Assembly (NCBI GenBank): GCA_035265665.1
Contig: DATFOK010000141.1
Location: forward strand, 1 to 64,000
DNA: 64,000 nucleotides
DNA from: DASUPK01 sp035265665
GTDB lineage: Bacteria; Actinomycetota; Thermoleophilia; Solirubrobacterales; 70-9
Direction of reading: 5' to 3'
Of the stretch, positions 51,670 through 62,768 are shown one piece after another; the first letter of the stretch is position 1; every line of letters starts with the position of its first letter. The notes under the pieces were generated by a model, which saw only the letters and a program-made list of their open reading frames with translations, was not told where the DNA came from and did no database searches. Both the position numbers and the translations under genes were made by a program.

Positions 51670-52713
51670 ATGAGGGCGATGATCCTGGCGGCGGGGCTCG
51701 GTACGAGGCTGCGGCCGCTCACCTACCTGATGCCGAAGCCGGTGGCGCCTGTGCTCAACCGGCCGATCGTCGCCTGGATCGCCGACCTGCTCGCGGCGAG
51801 CAGCTTCAAGCAGGTCGTCACCAACGTCTCCTACCTGCCCGAGCAGATCCGGGAGGTGCTCGGGGACGGGTCGGACTTCGGGCTCGAGGTCACCTACAGC
51901 GAGGAGCGGGAGCCGCTCGGCACCGCGGGCGGGGTCGGCAAGGTCCGCGACTTCCTCTCCGAGACCGATTCCTTCCTGATCATCTCCGGCGACGCGCTCA
52001 CCACCATCGACCTGAGGACGATGCGCACCGCGCACGAGTCGAACGTGGAGCGGGGCGCGATCGCGACGCTGGCGACCAAGCGCGTCGAGGACACGACGCA
52101 GTTCGGTGTCGCGATCACAGACGATGAGGGTCGCATCCAGGGATTCCAGGAGAAGCCCGAGCCCGCCGAGGCACTCTCCGACCTCGCCAACTGCGGCATC
52201 TACATGTTCCGCAAGGAGATCTTCGACCACTTCCCCCCGCCGGACCACAAGAGCCCGGCGGGCGACGAGGACCAGCCGCCGGGCTTCGTCGACTGGGCGA
52301 TGGACGTCTTCCCTTCCCTGCTCGACGGCGACATTCCGTTCTACTCACACGAGATCGACGCCTACTGGAACGACATCGGCTCGGTCGGCGAGTTCGTGCA
52401 GGGCAATCTCGATGCGCTGGCGGGCGAGGTGGGGATCGAGCCTCCGGCTCCCGAGGTGTCGAAGGGCGTCTACGCCGGCGGCGGCTCCGATCTCGACGCC
52501 GTACGCGTGAAGGCGCCGGTCCTGATCGGGCCGGATTCGCATATCGGCGAGGGGGCCAGCCTGCACGGGCCGGTTGTGGTCGGCGACGGTTGCCGCCTCG
52601 GGGCTGGAGCGATGCTCCGCGACTGCGTGGTGCTACCGCGCGCCGAGGTCCCCGCCGGCGGATTGGTGGTCGGCGGCCTCTACGGCATCGACACTAACCG
52701 TCCTCTCGGCTGA
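51670..52713 (+). CDS. NDP-sugar pyrophosphorylase
   Basis: 347 residues. AMILAAGLGTRLRPLTYLMP with KPVAPVLNRP, FLIISGDALTTIDL, GFQEKPEPAEALSDLANCGI and a C-terminal left-handed beta-helix (VLIGPDSHIGEGASLHGPVV, VGDGCRLGAGAMLRDCVVL) identify the family. It is a paralogue of the gene at 45.9 kb. The nucleotide and sugar specificity cannot be read; mannose-1-phosphate guanylyltransferase or glucose-1-phosphate transferase are likely. It stands alone between the sugar dehydrogenase and a terminator. Confidence 0.92.
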   Translation: MRAMILAAGLGTRLRPLTYLMPKPVAPVLNRPIVAWIADLLAASSFKQVVTNVSYLPEQIREVLGDGSDFGLEVTYSEEREPLGTAGGVGKVRDFLSETDSFLIISGDALTTIDLRTMRTAHESNVERGAIATLATKRVEDTTQFGVAITDDEGRIQGFQEKPEPAEALSDLANCGIYMFRKEIFDHFPPPDHKSPAGDEDQPPGFVDWAMDVFPSLLDGDIPFYSHEIDAYWNDIGSVGEFVQGNLDALAGEVGIEPPAPEVSKGVYAGGGSDLDAVRVKAPVLIGPDSHIGEGASLHGPVVVGDGCRLGAGAMLRDCVVLPRAEVPAGGLVVGGLYGIDTNRPLG

Positions 52714-52716
52714 GTC

Positions 52717-52768
52717 CGCCGAACGTTCCTCACTACCCCCTCCAGCGCACACTCCGGGACGTTCGGCG
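52717..52768 (+). terminator. Long hairpin after NDP-sugar pyrophosphorylase
   Basis: CGCCGAACGT (52717-52726) pairs perfectly with ACGTTCGGCG (52759-52768), and the stem extends inward by two more pairs after one mismatch. The loop is ~26 nt. It begins 3 bp after the stop codon. Confidence 0.5.
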
Positions 52769-52881
52769 ACCCCTCGCAGCGATGGCTCCCTCATTGTGAG
52801 CCGCGTGTGTGCCCGGGCACTGACGCGTGACTCGGCCCGCGCCATCCGTCACAGACGAAGCGCGACCCTGCGCGCATCGCC

Positions 52882-53505
52882 CTGACCGCGTTCGAACGGA
52901 TCGCCTCGCTGATCGCGCCGCCGCTATGCCCGGCTTGTGACTCCGGCCCCAGTGGGGACGGCGAACTGTGCGACCGGTGTGGGAGCGAGCTCGCAGCGGC
53001 CCCGCGGGTGCGGGAGCCGGGGCCGCCGGGCATCGACCTGGCCGTCTCGGCCGCGCCGTTCGAAGGCGTGGCGCGGCGGGTCATCCACGGGCTCAAGTTC
53101 GGGCGCAGGCTGGTCCTGGCCAAGGTCGCCGCCAACGCGATGCTTCACGCCCTGCCCGCGAGCGAGTCGGCGGACGCAGTCGTGCCCGTCCCTCCCGGTC
53201 CCTGGCGCTGGCGCTGGCGAGGGTTCGACCCAGCCGAGGAGATCGGGATTGCCGTGGCGAAGCTGGTCGGGATGCCGTTCAACCCGTGCCTGCGCCGCGG
53301 GCGCGGCGGTCGCCAGGTCGGGAGGAAGCGCTGGCAGCGGCTCGCCGATCCGCCCCGGGTCTGGACCGTCGACTCGGCCCCGCGCAACGCCCTCCTGGTA
53401 GATGACGTATGGACGACCGGCGCGACGCTTGCAAGCTGTGCCCAGGCGCTGCGCGCCGCGGGCTCACGGAGGATCGTCGCTCTGACGCTGGCCCGAGCGC
53501 TGTAG
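52882..53505 (+). CDS. comF: ComF-family phosphoribosyltransferase-like protein, probable CTG start
   Basis: The conserved frame gives LTAFERIASLIAPPLCPACD, ELCDRCGSELAAAP, then VSAAPFEGVARRVIHGLKFG, VVPVPPGPWRWRWRGFDPAE and the PRPP loop NALLVDDVWTTGATLASCAQ. Two C-x2-C pairs (CPAC, CDRC) form the N-terminal zinc finger of ComF proteins. No ATG, GTG or TTG occurs in frame between the TGA at 52828-52830 and GTG 53008, which lies after the finger. CTG 52882 fits the expected N terminus and is used here. The 207-residue product would be a DNA-uptake-linked or nucleotide-scavenging protein. A start from GTG 53008 would lose the zinc site. Confidence 0.75.
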   Translation: MTAFERIASLIAPPLCPACDSGPSGDGELCDRCGSELAAAPRVREPGPPGIDLAVSAAPFEGVARRVIHGLKFGRRLVLAKVAANAMLHALPASESADAVVPVPPGPWRWRWRGFDPAEEIGIAVAKLVGMPFNPCLRRGRGGRQVGRKRWQRLADPPRVWTVDSAPRNALLVDDVWTTGATLASCAQALRAAGSRRIVALTLARAL

Positions 53506-53527
53506 GTGACCGAGCGTCCAGCCCGAC

Positions 53528-53556
53528 TTGTCGTGATCGGGCCGCGGGCGTAGCAT
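53528..53556 (+). promoter_or_regulatory. Housekeeping-type promoter of hpf
   Basis: TTGTCG (53528-53533) and TAGCAT (53551-53556) are separated by exactly 17 nt, a good sigma-70/HrdB-like promoter. The leader of ~25 nt includes AAGGAGG just before the GTG. Confidence 0.6.
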
Positions 53557-53587
53557 CCGGGCGCCACCCCGACGGAAGGAGGCCGAC

Positions 53588-53935
53588 GTGAGGATCGAGG
53601 TCCGAGGCAAGAACGTGGAGGTGACCGATGAGCTTCGCGAGGCGGTAGTGCAGAGGTTCCAGCGGGTCGGCAAGCAGGTTTCGGAGTTCGCGACCCTCCA
53701 GGTCGAGCTCTTCGAGGAGAAGAATCCGCGGATCTCGGATCGGATGGTCGCCGAGGCGACCCTCGGGCTGAAGGGCGTCACCCTCCGCGCCAAGGAAGCG
53801 TCACCTGACATGCTCCACTCGATCCATGAGATGGCCGAGGACATCCGCCGCCAGGTGAAGAAGCACCGGGACAAGCGCCGCAAGCGCCAGGCGACGCGCA
53901 AGCTGATGCAGCGGTTTCGCGGGCGTACTGCCTAA
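53588..53935 (+). CDS. hpf: Ribosome hibernation promoting factor, short form
   Basis: 115 residues from GTG 53588 with AAGGAGG 7-8 nt upstream. MRIEVRGKNVEVTDELREAV, LFEEKNPRISDRMVAEATLG and ASPDMLHSIHEMAEDIRRQV fit the HPF/YfiA S30AE domain. The C-terminal ~25 residues are basic (KHRDKRRKRQATRKLMQRFR) and there is no long-form dimerisation domain. It binds the 30S decoding channel in stationary phase. Many actinobacteria carry a long form, so the short type here is notable. secA follows. Confidence 0.9.
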   Translation: MRIEVRGKNVEVTDELREAVVQRFQRVGKQVSEFATLQVELFEEKNPRISDRMVAEATLGLKGVTLRAKEASPDMLHSIHEMAEDIRRQVKKHRDKRRKRQATRKLMQRFRGRTA

Positions 53936-53957
53936 ACGGCCCGGCGTCCACGGCAGC

Positions 53958-53963
53958 TAACCT
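53958..53963 (+). promoter_or_regulatory. -10 box of secA
   Basis: TAACCT ends 6 nt before the GTG at 53970, with no Shine-Dalgarno sequence. A leaderless secA transcript is likely. Confidence 0.4.
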
Positions 53964-53969
53964 AATCGC

Positions 53970-56804
<2,835 letters not shown>

Positions 56805-56814
56805 TTTCCTGAGC

Positions 56815-57237
56815 ATGCCGCACGCCGGCCAGGAGATCGGCAGCCCGGGCGGCATGAGACTGCGGTTCGTCCGGACGGGCGCGGAGACCGACGGCGAGCT
56901 GCTCGAGATGGAGGCGACCTATACGGGCGATGGCGGCATGCCGCCCATGCATCTCCATCCGAACCAGGCCGAGCGATTCGAGATCCTCGAGGGCGCGATG
57001 CGGACGAACATCGGCAATGAGGAAAGGGTCTGCGAGGTAGGCGACGTCTTCGAGGTTCCGCCTGGGACTCCGCACCAAATGGGAGCTGAGGGCCCAACGC
57101 GGATGCGCTGGGAGGTCAGGCCCGCGCTGCGGACGGCCGAGTTCTTCGAGCGGCTCTACGGCGAGGGACCGGACAGCGCCCGCGAGATGGGGGAGAAGTT
57201 CTTCGTCGAGTTCGGCGAGGAGTTCCGCCTGGTTTAG
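56815..57237 (+). CDS. Cupin-domain protein
   Basis: 140 residues starting 10 bp after secA. A single cupin barrel: PPMHLHPNQAERFEILEGAM contains the first metal motif (HLH...E), and GDVFEVPPGTPHQMGAEGP the second (G-x...PxxxxH). A metal site of two or three His plus Glu is therefore complete. The C-terminal helix (RTAEFFERLYGEGPDSAREM) is of the kind found in small cupins of unknown substrate. Possibly a dioxygenase or sugar-binding protein. Confidence 0.85.
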   Translation: MPHAGQEIGSPGGMRLRFVRTGAETDGELLEMEATYTGDGGMPPMHLHPNQAERFEILEGAMRTNIGNEERVCEVGDVFEVPPGTPHQMGAEGPTRMRWEVRPALRTAEFFERLYGEGPDSAREMGEKFFVEFGEEFRLV

Positions 57238-57252
57238 AGGAATCCTGAGCAC

Positions 57253-57275
57253 TTTCCCGGCCCATGGCCGGAAAA
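57253..57275. terminator. Bidirectional terminator between cupin and M28 genes
   Basis: TTTCCCGGCC-CAT-GGCCGGAAAA: a 10-bp stem with one mismatch, A/T tracts at both ends, between convergent genes. It is the clearest rho-independent terminator in the window. Confidence 0.65.
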
Positions 57276-57313
57276 GCGCTCGAGATCCGTTCGGCGCACG
57301 CTCGATGTCCTGA

Positions 57314-58156
57314 TCAGGCCCCCTTCACGACCTCCTCGGCGATTCGAAGCGCCCTCTTCATCGCCGGCTTCTGAAGCCTCCCGGGGCGGTCGCAACCCTC
57401 GTGATGGCAGGCGTCGAGCCCCTTCCAGACCTCGAGCACCGCTCCCGGCAGGCCAGCCAGCTCGAACTCCCGGTGATCTGAGTTGCCGGTCCCGGAGTCG
57501 CGTGCCCAGCGGACGGTCACGCCCGCGCGGTGAGCTGCGGCAAGGATCGCTCCTTCGACGCCGTTGCGGATTCCAGCCGGTGGCGATCGCAGGTAGAAGC
57601 GCTTCCCGCGGCCGACCATGTCGACCGAGAGGGCGAAGCGAAGGTCGCCGCCCCGTCCCTCCGCCTTCACCTGCTTGACCAGGGCCGCCGATCCCGAGTG
57701 ATAGAACAGGTCGGTGACGACGCGCTCCTCGGATCCGGTGGCGACGAGCCAGACGTCGCAGCCCGGCGCGAGCCCCGCCAGCTTGGGAGCCAGGGCGACC
57801 AGGAGGCCCACCCCGGAGGCGTTGTCGTTCGCTCCGAGCCCGGGAGGGACGCTGTCGATGTGCGCCATCAGGACGACGAGGCACTTCGCCGGGGTTTCCA
57901 GCTTCCCGATGACGTTTCGCGACCCGCCGCGCCCCGGGACGCGGAAGGGATTCAGGCCGACGTCGAGGCCGGCCGCGCGGAACTGGCGCGCGACGTACTG
58001 GTGGGCGCGCCGCTCGTTCTTGCTCGCTGAGGGCCGCGAACCGATCTTCCCCGAGATGTGGACAGCGGCCTGGTACGGGCTCGGGAGATCCGGTGCGGCC
58101 GGAGCGGCGCCGACGAGGGCGGTGATGGCCAGCGCGGCGATCGAGGTCGCGAGCAC
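57314..58156 (-). CDS. Secreted M28-family metallopeptidase
   Basis: About 280 residues from GTG 58156 (VLATSIAALAITALVGAAPA, a signal peptide); the frame continues upstream without homology. The metal-binding sequence is VVLMAHIDSVPPGLGANDNA (His and bridging Asp), then VATGSEERV (catalytic and ligand Glu), LSVDMVGRG (Asp) and a final His in GLDACHHEGCDRPGR. RNVIGKLETPAKCLVVLMAH is the usual entrance. It is an aminopeptidase or carboxypeptidase acting outside the cytoplasm. It is divergent from the methyltransferase with 43 bp between starts, so the start could differ by a few codons. Confidence 0.87.
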   Translation of the reverse strand: MLATSIAALAITALVGAAPAAPDLPSPYQAAVHISGKIGSRPSASKNERRAHQYVARQFRAAGLDVGLNPFRVPGRGGSRNVIGKLETPAKCLVVLMAHIDSVPPGLGANDNASGVGLLVALAPKLAGLAPGCDVWLVATGSEERVVTDLFYHSGSAALVKQVKAEGRGGDLRFALSVDMVGRGKRFYLRSPPAGIRNGVEGAILAAAHRAGVTVRWARDSGTGNSDHREFELAGLPGAVLEVWKGLDACHHEGCDRPGRLQKPAMKRALRIAEEVVKGA

Positions 58157-58187
58157 GCTGGATGTGTAACAGCCGCGGCAATCGTCG

Positions 58188-58193
58188 TACCAT
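58188..58193 (+). promoter_or_regulatory. -10 box of methyltransferase gene
   Basis: TACCAT ends 6 nt before the GTG at 58200 and no Shine-Dalgarno sequence is present. A leaderless transcript is likely. Confidence 0.4.
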
Positions 58194-58199
58194 GACCCC

Positions 58200-59114
58200 G
58201 TGGAGAAGGCTGCTGTGGGGAGAGAAGGGGCGGGTTCGGCTACCGCCGTCGCGCCCGAGAACGAGGAGGCGACCGAGGCATGGAGCGGCGTTCTCTTCGA
58301 TCGCTTCGTCCAGTACCGGGATCTCGTCGTCTCCGGACTGAAGGCGCACGGCGACGCCGCGATGCAGGTCCATCCTCCCGGGCGTGGGGACCGGGTTCTG
58401 GACATCGGCTGCGGGTTCGGTGACACGACCCAGCAGCTCGCAGCACTGGTTGGCGCCGAGGGTCATGCCACCGGGGTGGACGTCTCGGAGCCCTTCATCG
58501 AGGCGTCGATCGCCGAGACGAAGGATGTCGGCGTGGCGAACATCGACTTTTTCGCAACCGACGTCCAGGTCGGCGATCTGAGAGGCCCCTATGACTACGC
58601 CTTCTCCCGGATGGGGGTGATGTTCTTCGCCAACCCGGTGCAGGCGTTGCGCAACATCGCCGGCGCGCTGGCGCCTGGGGGCCGCCTGGTAGCGGCCGTC
58701 TGGCGGCGCAAGCTCGACAACGAGTGGCTTTACCGGGCCGAGCAGGTGGCGGAGAAGTACCTCGACGAGCCCGAGGAGCCCGAGGACGTGCGCTGCGGCC
58801 CCGGCCCGTTCTCGATGGCCAACCCGGACACGGTCTCCGAGCAGCTCCAGATCGCTGGGTTCGAGCACCCGACATTCACCCGTTGCGATCTGCCGATCAA
58901 GATCGGCAACGACCTCGACCACGCCGTTGACTTCAACATGGCGCTCGGCCCGGCCGCCGAGCTGCTCCGGATCTGCCCGGCCGAGGAGGTCGAGCAGCTG
59001 CGCCCCAAGGTGCGGGACGAGATCCGCGAGGTGCTCTCGGACTACGTTCGGCCTGACGGGACGGTCATGGGCCCGGCCTCCACCTGGATCGTCAGCGCGA
59101 CCGTTCCGGAATAA
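58200..59114 (+). CDS. SAM-dependent class I methyltransferase
   Basis: 304 residues from GTG 58200. The SAM motif is GDRVLDIGCGFGDTTQQLAA, followed by GVDVSEPFIEASI, FFATDVQVGDL, YDYAFSRMGVMFFANPVQAL and LAPGGRLVAAVWR. The layout (long C-terminal helical cap, AVDFNMALGPAAELLRICPA) fits ubiquinone/menaquinone-type or small-molecule O/N-methyltransferases. The substrate is unknown. It stands between divergent and convergent neighbours, so genomic context gives little help. Confidence 0.88.
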   Translation: MEKAAVGREGAGSATAVAPENEEATEAWSGVLFDRFVQYRDLVVSGLKAHGDAAMQVHPPGRGDRVLDIGCGFGDTTQQLAALVGAEGHATGVDVSEPFIEASIAETKDVGVANIDFFATDVQVGDLRGPYDYAFSRMGVMFFANPVQALRNIAGALAPGGRLVAAVWRRKLDNEWLYRAEQVAEKYLDEPEEPEDVRCGPGPFSMANPDTVSEQLQIAGFEHPTFTRCDLPIKIGNDLDHAVDFNMALGPAAELLRICPAEEVEQLRPKVRDEIREVLSDYVRPDGTVMGPASTWIVSATVPE

Positions 59115-59124
59115 GGCGAGCGGC

Positions 59125-60414
59125 TCAGCTGCGCTGGCCGGTGGTCTCCAGCCTGCTGCCACGCGGCAGCCGGGCGAAGACGCGGAACCCGCCGCCATCC
59201 ATCGGGCCGGCGGAGAAGCGGCCGCCGAAGAGCTCCACTCGCTCGCGCATCCCGATCAGCCCCTTGCGAGAGCCGAGCGCGACGCCTCCCGTTTGCCCCG
59301 GCCCGTCGTCGGTCACCTCGACCTCGACGCTCTCGGGATCGAAAGCGAGCCGTACGGTCGCCGCCGCCCCCGGACCGGCGTGCTTGAGGGTATTGGTGAG
59401 CGCCTCCTGGGTGATCCGGTAGGTGGCCTGATCGAGGATCGGAGGGAGCCCTGCCTGATCGCCGGTTCGGTCCACGGTCACCGACAGGCCGGCTGCGCGG
59501 CACTCGGCGACCATCTGGTCGAGGTGCGAGAGGCTGACCCGCGCCTGTTCGACCTCCGCGCCGTCGCTCGGGCGGAGCAGCCCCAGCAGCTTGCGCATGT
59601 CCTCCATCGTGGCCCGGGCGGTGCGCTTGATCTCCTCGAGGATGCTGCGCGCCTCCGGGACGTTCGGGCCGTCGTCGAGCTCGCTCAATCCGGCGGCCGC
59701 CTGCAGCGAGATCGCGGTGACACCGTGCCCGGCCGCGTCGTGCAGGTCCCGGGCGATCCGCATCCGCTCGGCGATCACCGCGAGCTTTGCGGTCTCCTCG
59801 CGCTCGCGATCGAGTGAGCGCCGGAGCCAGGACATCAGCAGCCCGGTGACGAGCAGCGTTCCCATCGTCACCACCCAGCGCGTCACCCCGGCCGCGAAGT
59901 CGGAGGCCTGTTGCCCGAGGAACAGGGCGTCACCGACTCCGATCAGGGCGAGCTGGAGCAGCGCATGGCGAATGTCGAGGAACCAGAACGCGAACAGGGA
60001 GATCCACAGGAAGAGGACCTCGTTGTCGCCGGTTCCCCGCCCGGGTCCGCCCTCGAGAGTCGCAAGCGTGACGATGGCCGTCCCAAGCGCCGCGGCCAGG
60101 CCGAGCGTCGGTTCGCTGACCCTGCGCCTGGTGAGCAGGAGCAAGCCGCTTACGGCGGCCACAGCCCCGTAGCCAACGATGAGGAGGTCAGATCCTTCGG
60201 CGGCGGGAGGCAGGATGACGGTGACGGCGATCAGAATCGCGCCACCGAGGAGCAGCAGGCCGGCCACCCGGGTCGCGAGCGCGTGACCTCCGACGGTGGG
60301 CAGCGGAGGTAGGCCGTGGGCGAGTTTCCGTAGCAGCCAGCGCAATCCAGGCACACCGTAGAGGACGGCCAATACTCTTATGAGAGGGTGCCCCGAAGCG
60401 AAGCTGAGGAGCAA
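59125..60414 (-). CDS. Membrane sensor histidine kinase, NarL/DesK type
   Basis: Up to 429 residues. Five or six membrane helices (~45-200) form an integral sensor. HisKA_3 holds the acceptor His in MRIARDLHDAAGHGVTAISL. The ATPase domain has TQEALTNTLKHAG (N box), VEVEVTDDGPGQ, and GSRKGLIGMRERVELFGG. No response regulator is adjacent, so it is an orphan. The start is uncertain: TTG 60414 would place the first ~10 codons inside a dispersed repeat; GTG 60354 (VPGLRW) is a cleaner alternative. It resembles DesK-like sensors of membrane state. Confidence 0.88.
   Translation of the reverse strand: MLLSFASGHPLIRVLAVLYGVPGLRWLLRKLAHGLPPLPTVGGHALATRVAGLLLLGGAILIAVTVILPPAAEGSDLLIVGYGAVAAVSGLLLLTRRRVSEPTLGLAAALGTAIVTLATLEGGPGRGTGDNEVLFLWISLFAFWFLDIRHALLQLALIGVGDALFLGQQASDFAAGVTRWVVTMGTLLVTGLLMSWLRRSLDREREETAKLAVIAERMRIARDLHDAAGHGVTAISLQAAAGLSELDDGPNVPEARSILEEIKRTARATMEDMRKLLGLLRPSDGAEVEQARVSLSHLDQMVAECRAAGLSVTVDRTGDQAGLPPILDQATYRITQEALTNTLKHAGPGAAATVRLAFDPESVEVEVTDDGPGQTGGVALGSRKGLIGMRERVELFGGRFSAGPMDGGGFRVFARLPRGSRLETTGQRS
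60386..60412. repeat. Dispersed repeat, copy 3 (partial)
   Basis: GCCCCGAAGCGAAGCTGAGG matches the core of the repeats at 40998 and 45860 in the same orientation. It lies in the divergent region between the orphan kinase and prfB. On the minus strand it covers the TTG and first codons of the annotated kinase frame. Confidence 0.6.
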
Positions 60415-60425
60415 CCCGATTAGTC

Positions 60426-61566
60426 ATGGCAGAGACACTTTCAACGGAGGGCATCTCAGCTCGGCTCGCCGAGATCCGGGGGCAGCTCAAGCTGCTCTCG
60501 GATTACCTTTGACCCGGAGGCGCTGAGCCGGGAGGTCGACCGCCTCGAGGAGGGGATGCAGCGCCCCGGCTTCTGGGACAACCAGGGCGCGGCCGCCGAG
60601 ATCTCCGCCCAACACGCCCGTGCGCAGCGGCGACTCGAGGCCTTTCGGAAGCTGAGCCAGGACGTCGATGACCTCAAAGAGCTGGCGGAGCTCGCGGCCG
60701 ACGACGAAGAGATGGCGGCTGAGTTCGCATCGCAGCTCGCGTCCGTGGAGCAGCGTCTCGCCGCGCTCGAGGAGGAGCGGCTCTTCTCGGGCCGCTTTGA
60801 CGCGGGTGACGCGGTCGTCACGATCAACGCGGGCGCTGGGGGCACCGACTCCCAGGACTGGGCCGAGATCCTTCTCCGCATGTACCTGCGCTGGGCCGAT
60901 CGCCGCGGATTCAAGGTGGAGATGAAGGAGGCATCGCCCGGCGAGGAGGCGGGCCTCAAGTCCGCGACCTTCGTGGTCCGCGGCGAGAACGCTTACGGCC
61001 TGTTTGCCGCCGAGCGCGGTGTCCACCGGCTGATCCGGATCTCCCCGTTCGACGCGTCGGCCCGCAGGCACACCAGCTTCGCTCAGATGGACGTGGCACC
61101 GCTGGTCGAGGGCGATGTCGACGTCGACATCGACGACGTGGACATCCGGGTCGACACCTACCGCGCCTCGGGCGCCGGCGGCCAGCACGTCAACAAGACC
61201 GATTCGGCGGTCCGGATTACCCACGTCCCCACCGGGATCGTCGCCCAGTCCCAGAACGAGCGCTCACAGGCTCAGAACAAGGCGACGGCCATGCAGATCC
61301 TGCGCTCGCGGCTTCTCGAGAGGAAGGAGCTCGAGCGCGCCGAGGAGCTCGCCAGGGAGCGCGGTGAGCAGAAGTCCGCGGAGTGGGGCTCGCAGATCCG
61401 CAGTTACTTCCTCCATCCCGACCAGCGGGTCAAGGACCATCGCACCGGGTTCGAGGTCGGCGACGCCCAGCGTGTTCTCGACGGCGACATCGACGGCTTC
61501 GTTCGGGAGTATCTGAACCAGGCGGCCTCCTCCGGTTCGGGGCCGGGGAACTCGGACTCCGGCTGA
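60426..61566 (+). CDS. prfB: Peptide chain release factor 2 with programmed +1 frameshift
   Basis: The ATG frame (MAETLSTEGISARLAEIRGQ, LKLLSDYL) meets TGA at 60510-60512 after 28 codons. The sequence CTT TGA C (60507-60513) is the classic RF2 autoregulatory site. A +1 slip on CTT gives Asp and continues DPEALSREVDRLEEGMQRPG to the end, about 379 residues in total. The anticodon motif SPF (LIRISPFDASARRHTSF) and GGQ (RASGAGGQHVNKTDSAVRIT) confirm RF2, which reads UGA and UAA. High RF2 stops at the UGA, low RF2 favours the slip. No strong internal Shine-Dalgarno sequence sits 3 nt before CTT as in E. coli. The FIST-domain gene overlaps its stop (TGATG). Confidence 0.95.
60507..60513 (+). promoter_or_regulatory. 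RF2 +1 frameshift site CTTTGAC
   Basis: CTT in the P site and UGA in the A site followed by C, an inefficient termination context. Slip moves the ribosome to GAC at 60511. This gives negative feedback of RF2 on its own translation. Confidence 0.93.
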
Positions 61567-62768
61567 TGGCGCTCGCCGAGCCGTCGACTGTGCAGGTCTC
61601 GGTCGGGGCCTCCGAGAGCTTCGACACGGTCGAGGCCGCCGCGCAGGCCGCGGACAGCGCGCGGGCGGGCCTCGAGGCGCCCTGCGACCTCGCCTTCGTC
61701 TTCGCCTCGGGACATCACCTCGGCATGGCGAAGTGGCTGCTCTCCGAGGTGCATGAGCGGCTCGAGCCGCGTGCCCTGCTCGGCTGCGGGGCCGGCGGAA
61801 CGGTCGCCGGTGGCCATGAGCTAGAAGACACCCCCGGGATCGTCGTCTGGGGAGCCTCGCTGCCGGGCGCGGAGCTGGAGACCATGCACCTGACCGCCGA
61901 GCGGGAGGCCGATGGGTTCCGTCTGCTCGGCCTCCCGGAGTCACTGGCGGTCCCGGGGGATGATCCGGCCGCCGCCGTGGCGCAGTCGTTGATCGCGCTC
62001 TGCGACCCGTTCAGCTTTCCGCCGGAGGAGCTTCTCGCGCAGGTCGAGAGCTCGCGGCCGCACCTGCCCGTGCTCGGCGGTCTGGCGAGTGCCTCCTTCG
62101 CCGGTGGCGCCGTTCTTCTGCGGGACGGCGAGGTACACACGGACGGCGCGGTCGCGGTCAGGATGCGCGGGCTCGAGCTGCTGCCCTGCGTATCCCAGGG
62201 GGCCGGCCCGGTTGGACCGGAGATGACCATCACACGCGCCGAGGCGAACGTGATCGGGGAGCTGGCGGGCAAGCCCGCGATGGAGAGGCTCGGCGAGGTG
62301 ATCGCCGCACTGCCCGAGGACGAGCGCCAGCTTGCCTCGTCAGGTGTCCTGGTCGGGTTGGTGATCGACGAGAACCGGCCGGAGTACGACCGAGGCGACT
62401 TCCTGGTGCGCCCGATCATCGGGGCCGACCGCGAGTCCGGCGCGATCGCCATCGGAGAGCAGGTGCGGGTCGGCCAGACGGTCCGGCTCCAGGTCCGCGA
62501 CGCGGCCTCGGCGGACGAGGATCTGCGGGAGGCACTGCGCGCCCAGGCCCAGGCGCTCGGCTCCGCCGGCGCGGCCGGAGCGCTGCTCTTCACCTGCAAC
62601 GGCCGCGGCTCCCACATGTTCGAAGTGCCGGACCACGACGCGGCGGCGATCGAGGACTCGCTCGGCGTCCCCACCGCAGGGTTCTTTTGCGCGGGCGAGA
62701 TCGGCCCGGTCGGTGGCCGCAACTTCCTGCACGGCTTCACGGCGACGATGGCGGTCTTCCCGGCTTAG
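61566..62768 (+). CDS. FIST-domain sensory protein
   Basis: 400 residues from ATG 61566, overlapping the prfB stop. The N-terminal FIST domain (DLAFVFASGHHLGMAKWLLS, ALLGCGAGGTVAGGHELED, IVVWGASLPGAELETMHLTA) and C-terminal FIST_C (LLFTCNGRGSHMFEVPDHDA, GVPTAGFFCAGEIGPVGGRN) are clear. FIST domains bind small ligands, perhaps amino acids, and usually sit beside signalling domains; none is fused here. It is coupled to prfB by position. It converges with ogt, overlapping by 4 bp. Confidence 0.92.
   Translation: MALAEPSTVQVSVGASESFDTVEAAAQAADSARAGLEAPCDLAFVFASGHHLGMAKWLLSEVHERLEPRALLGCGAGGTVAGGHELEDTPGIVVWGASLPGAELETMHLTAEREADGFRLLGLPESLAVPGDDPAAAVAQSLIALCDPFSFPPEELLAQVESSRPHLPVLGGLASASFAGGAVLLRDGEVHTDGAVAVRMRGLELLPCVSQGAGPVGPEMTITRAEANVIGELAGKPAMERLGEVIAALPEDERQLASSGVLVGLVIDENRPEYDRGDFLVRPIIGADRESGAIAIGEQVRVGQTVRLQVRDAASADEDLREALRAQAQALGSAGAAGALLFTCNGRGSHMFEVPDHDAAAIEDSLGVPTAGFFCAGEIGPVGGRNFLHGFTATMAVFPA

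Noticed and set aside
57234..59198. 654-codon leftward frame over the M28 and methyltransferase genes
   Set aside because: It spans two well-supported genes in other frames and has low-complexity Arg/Gly/Pro composition.
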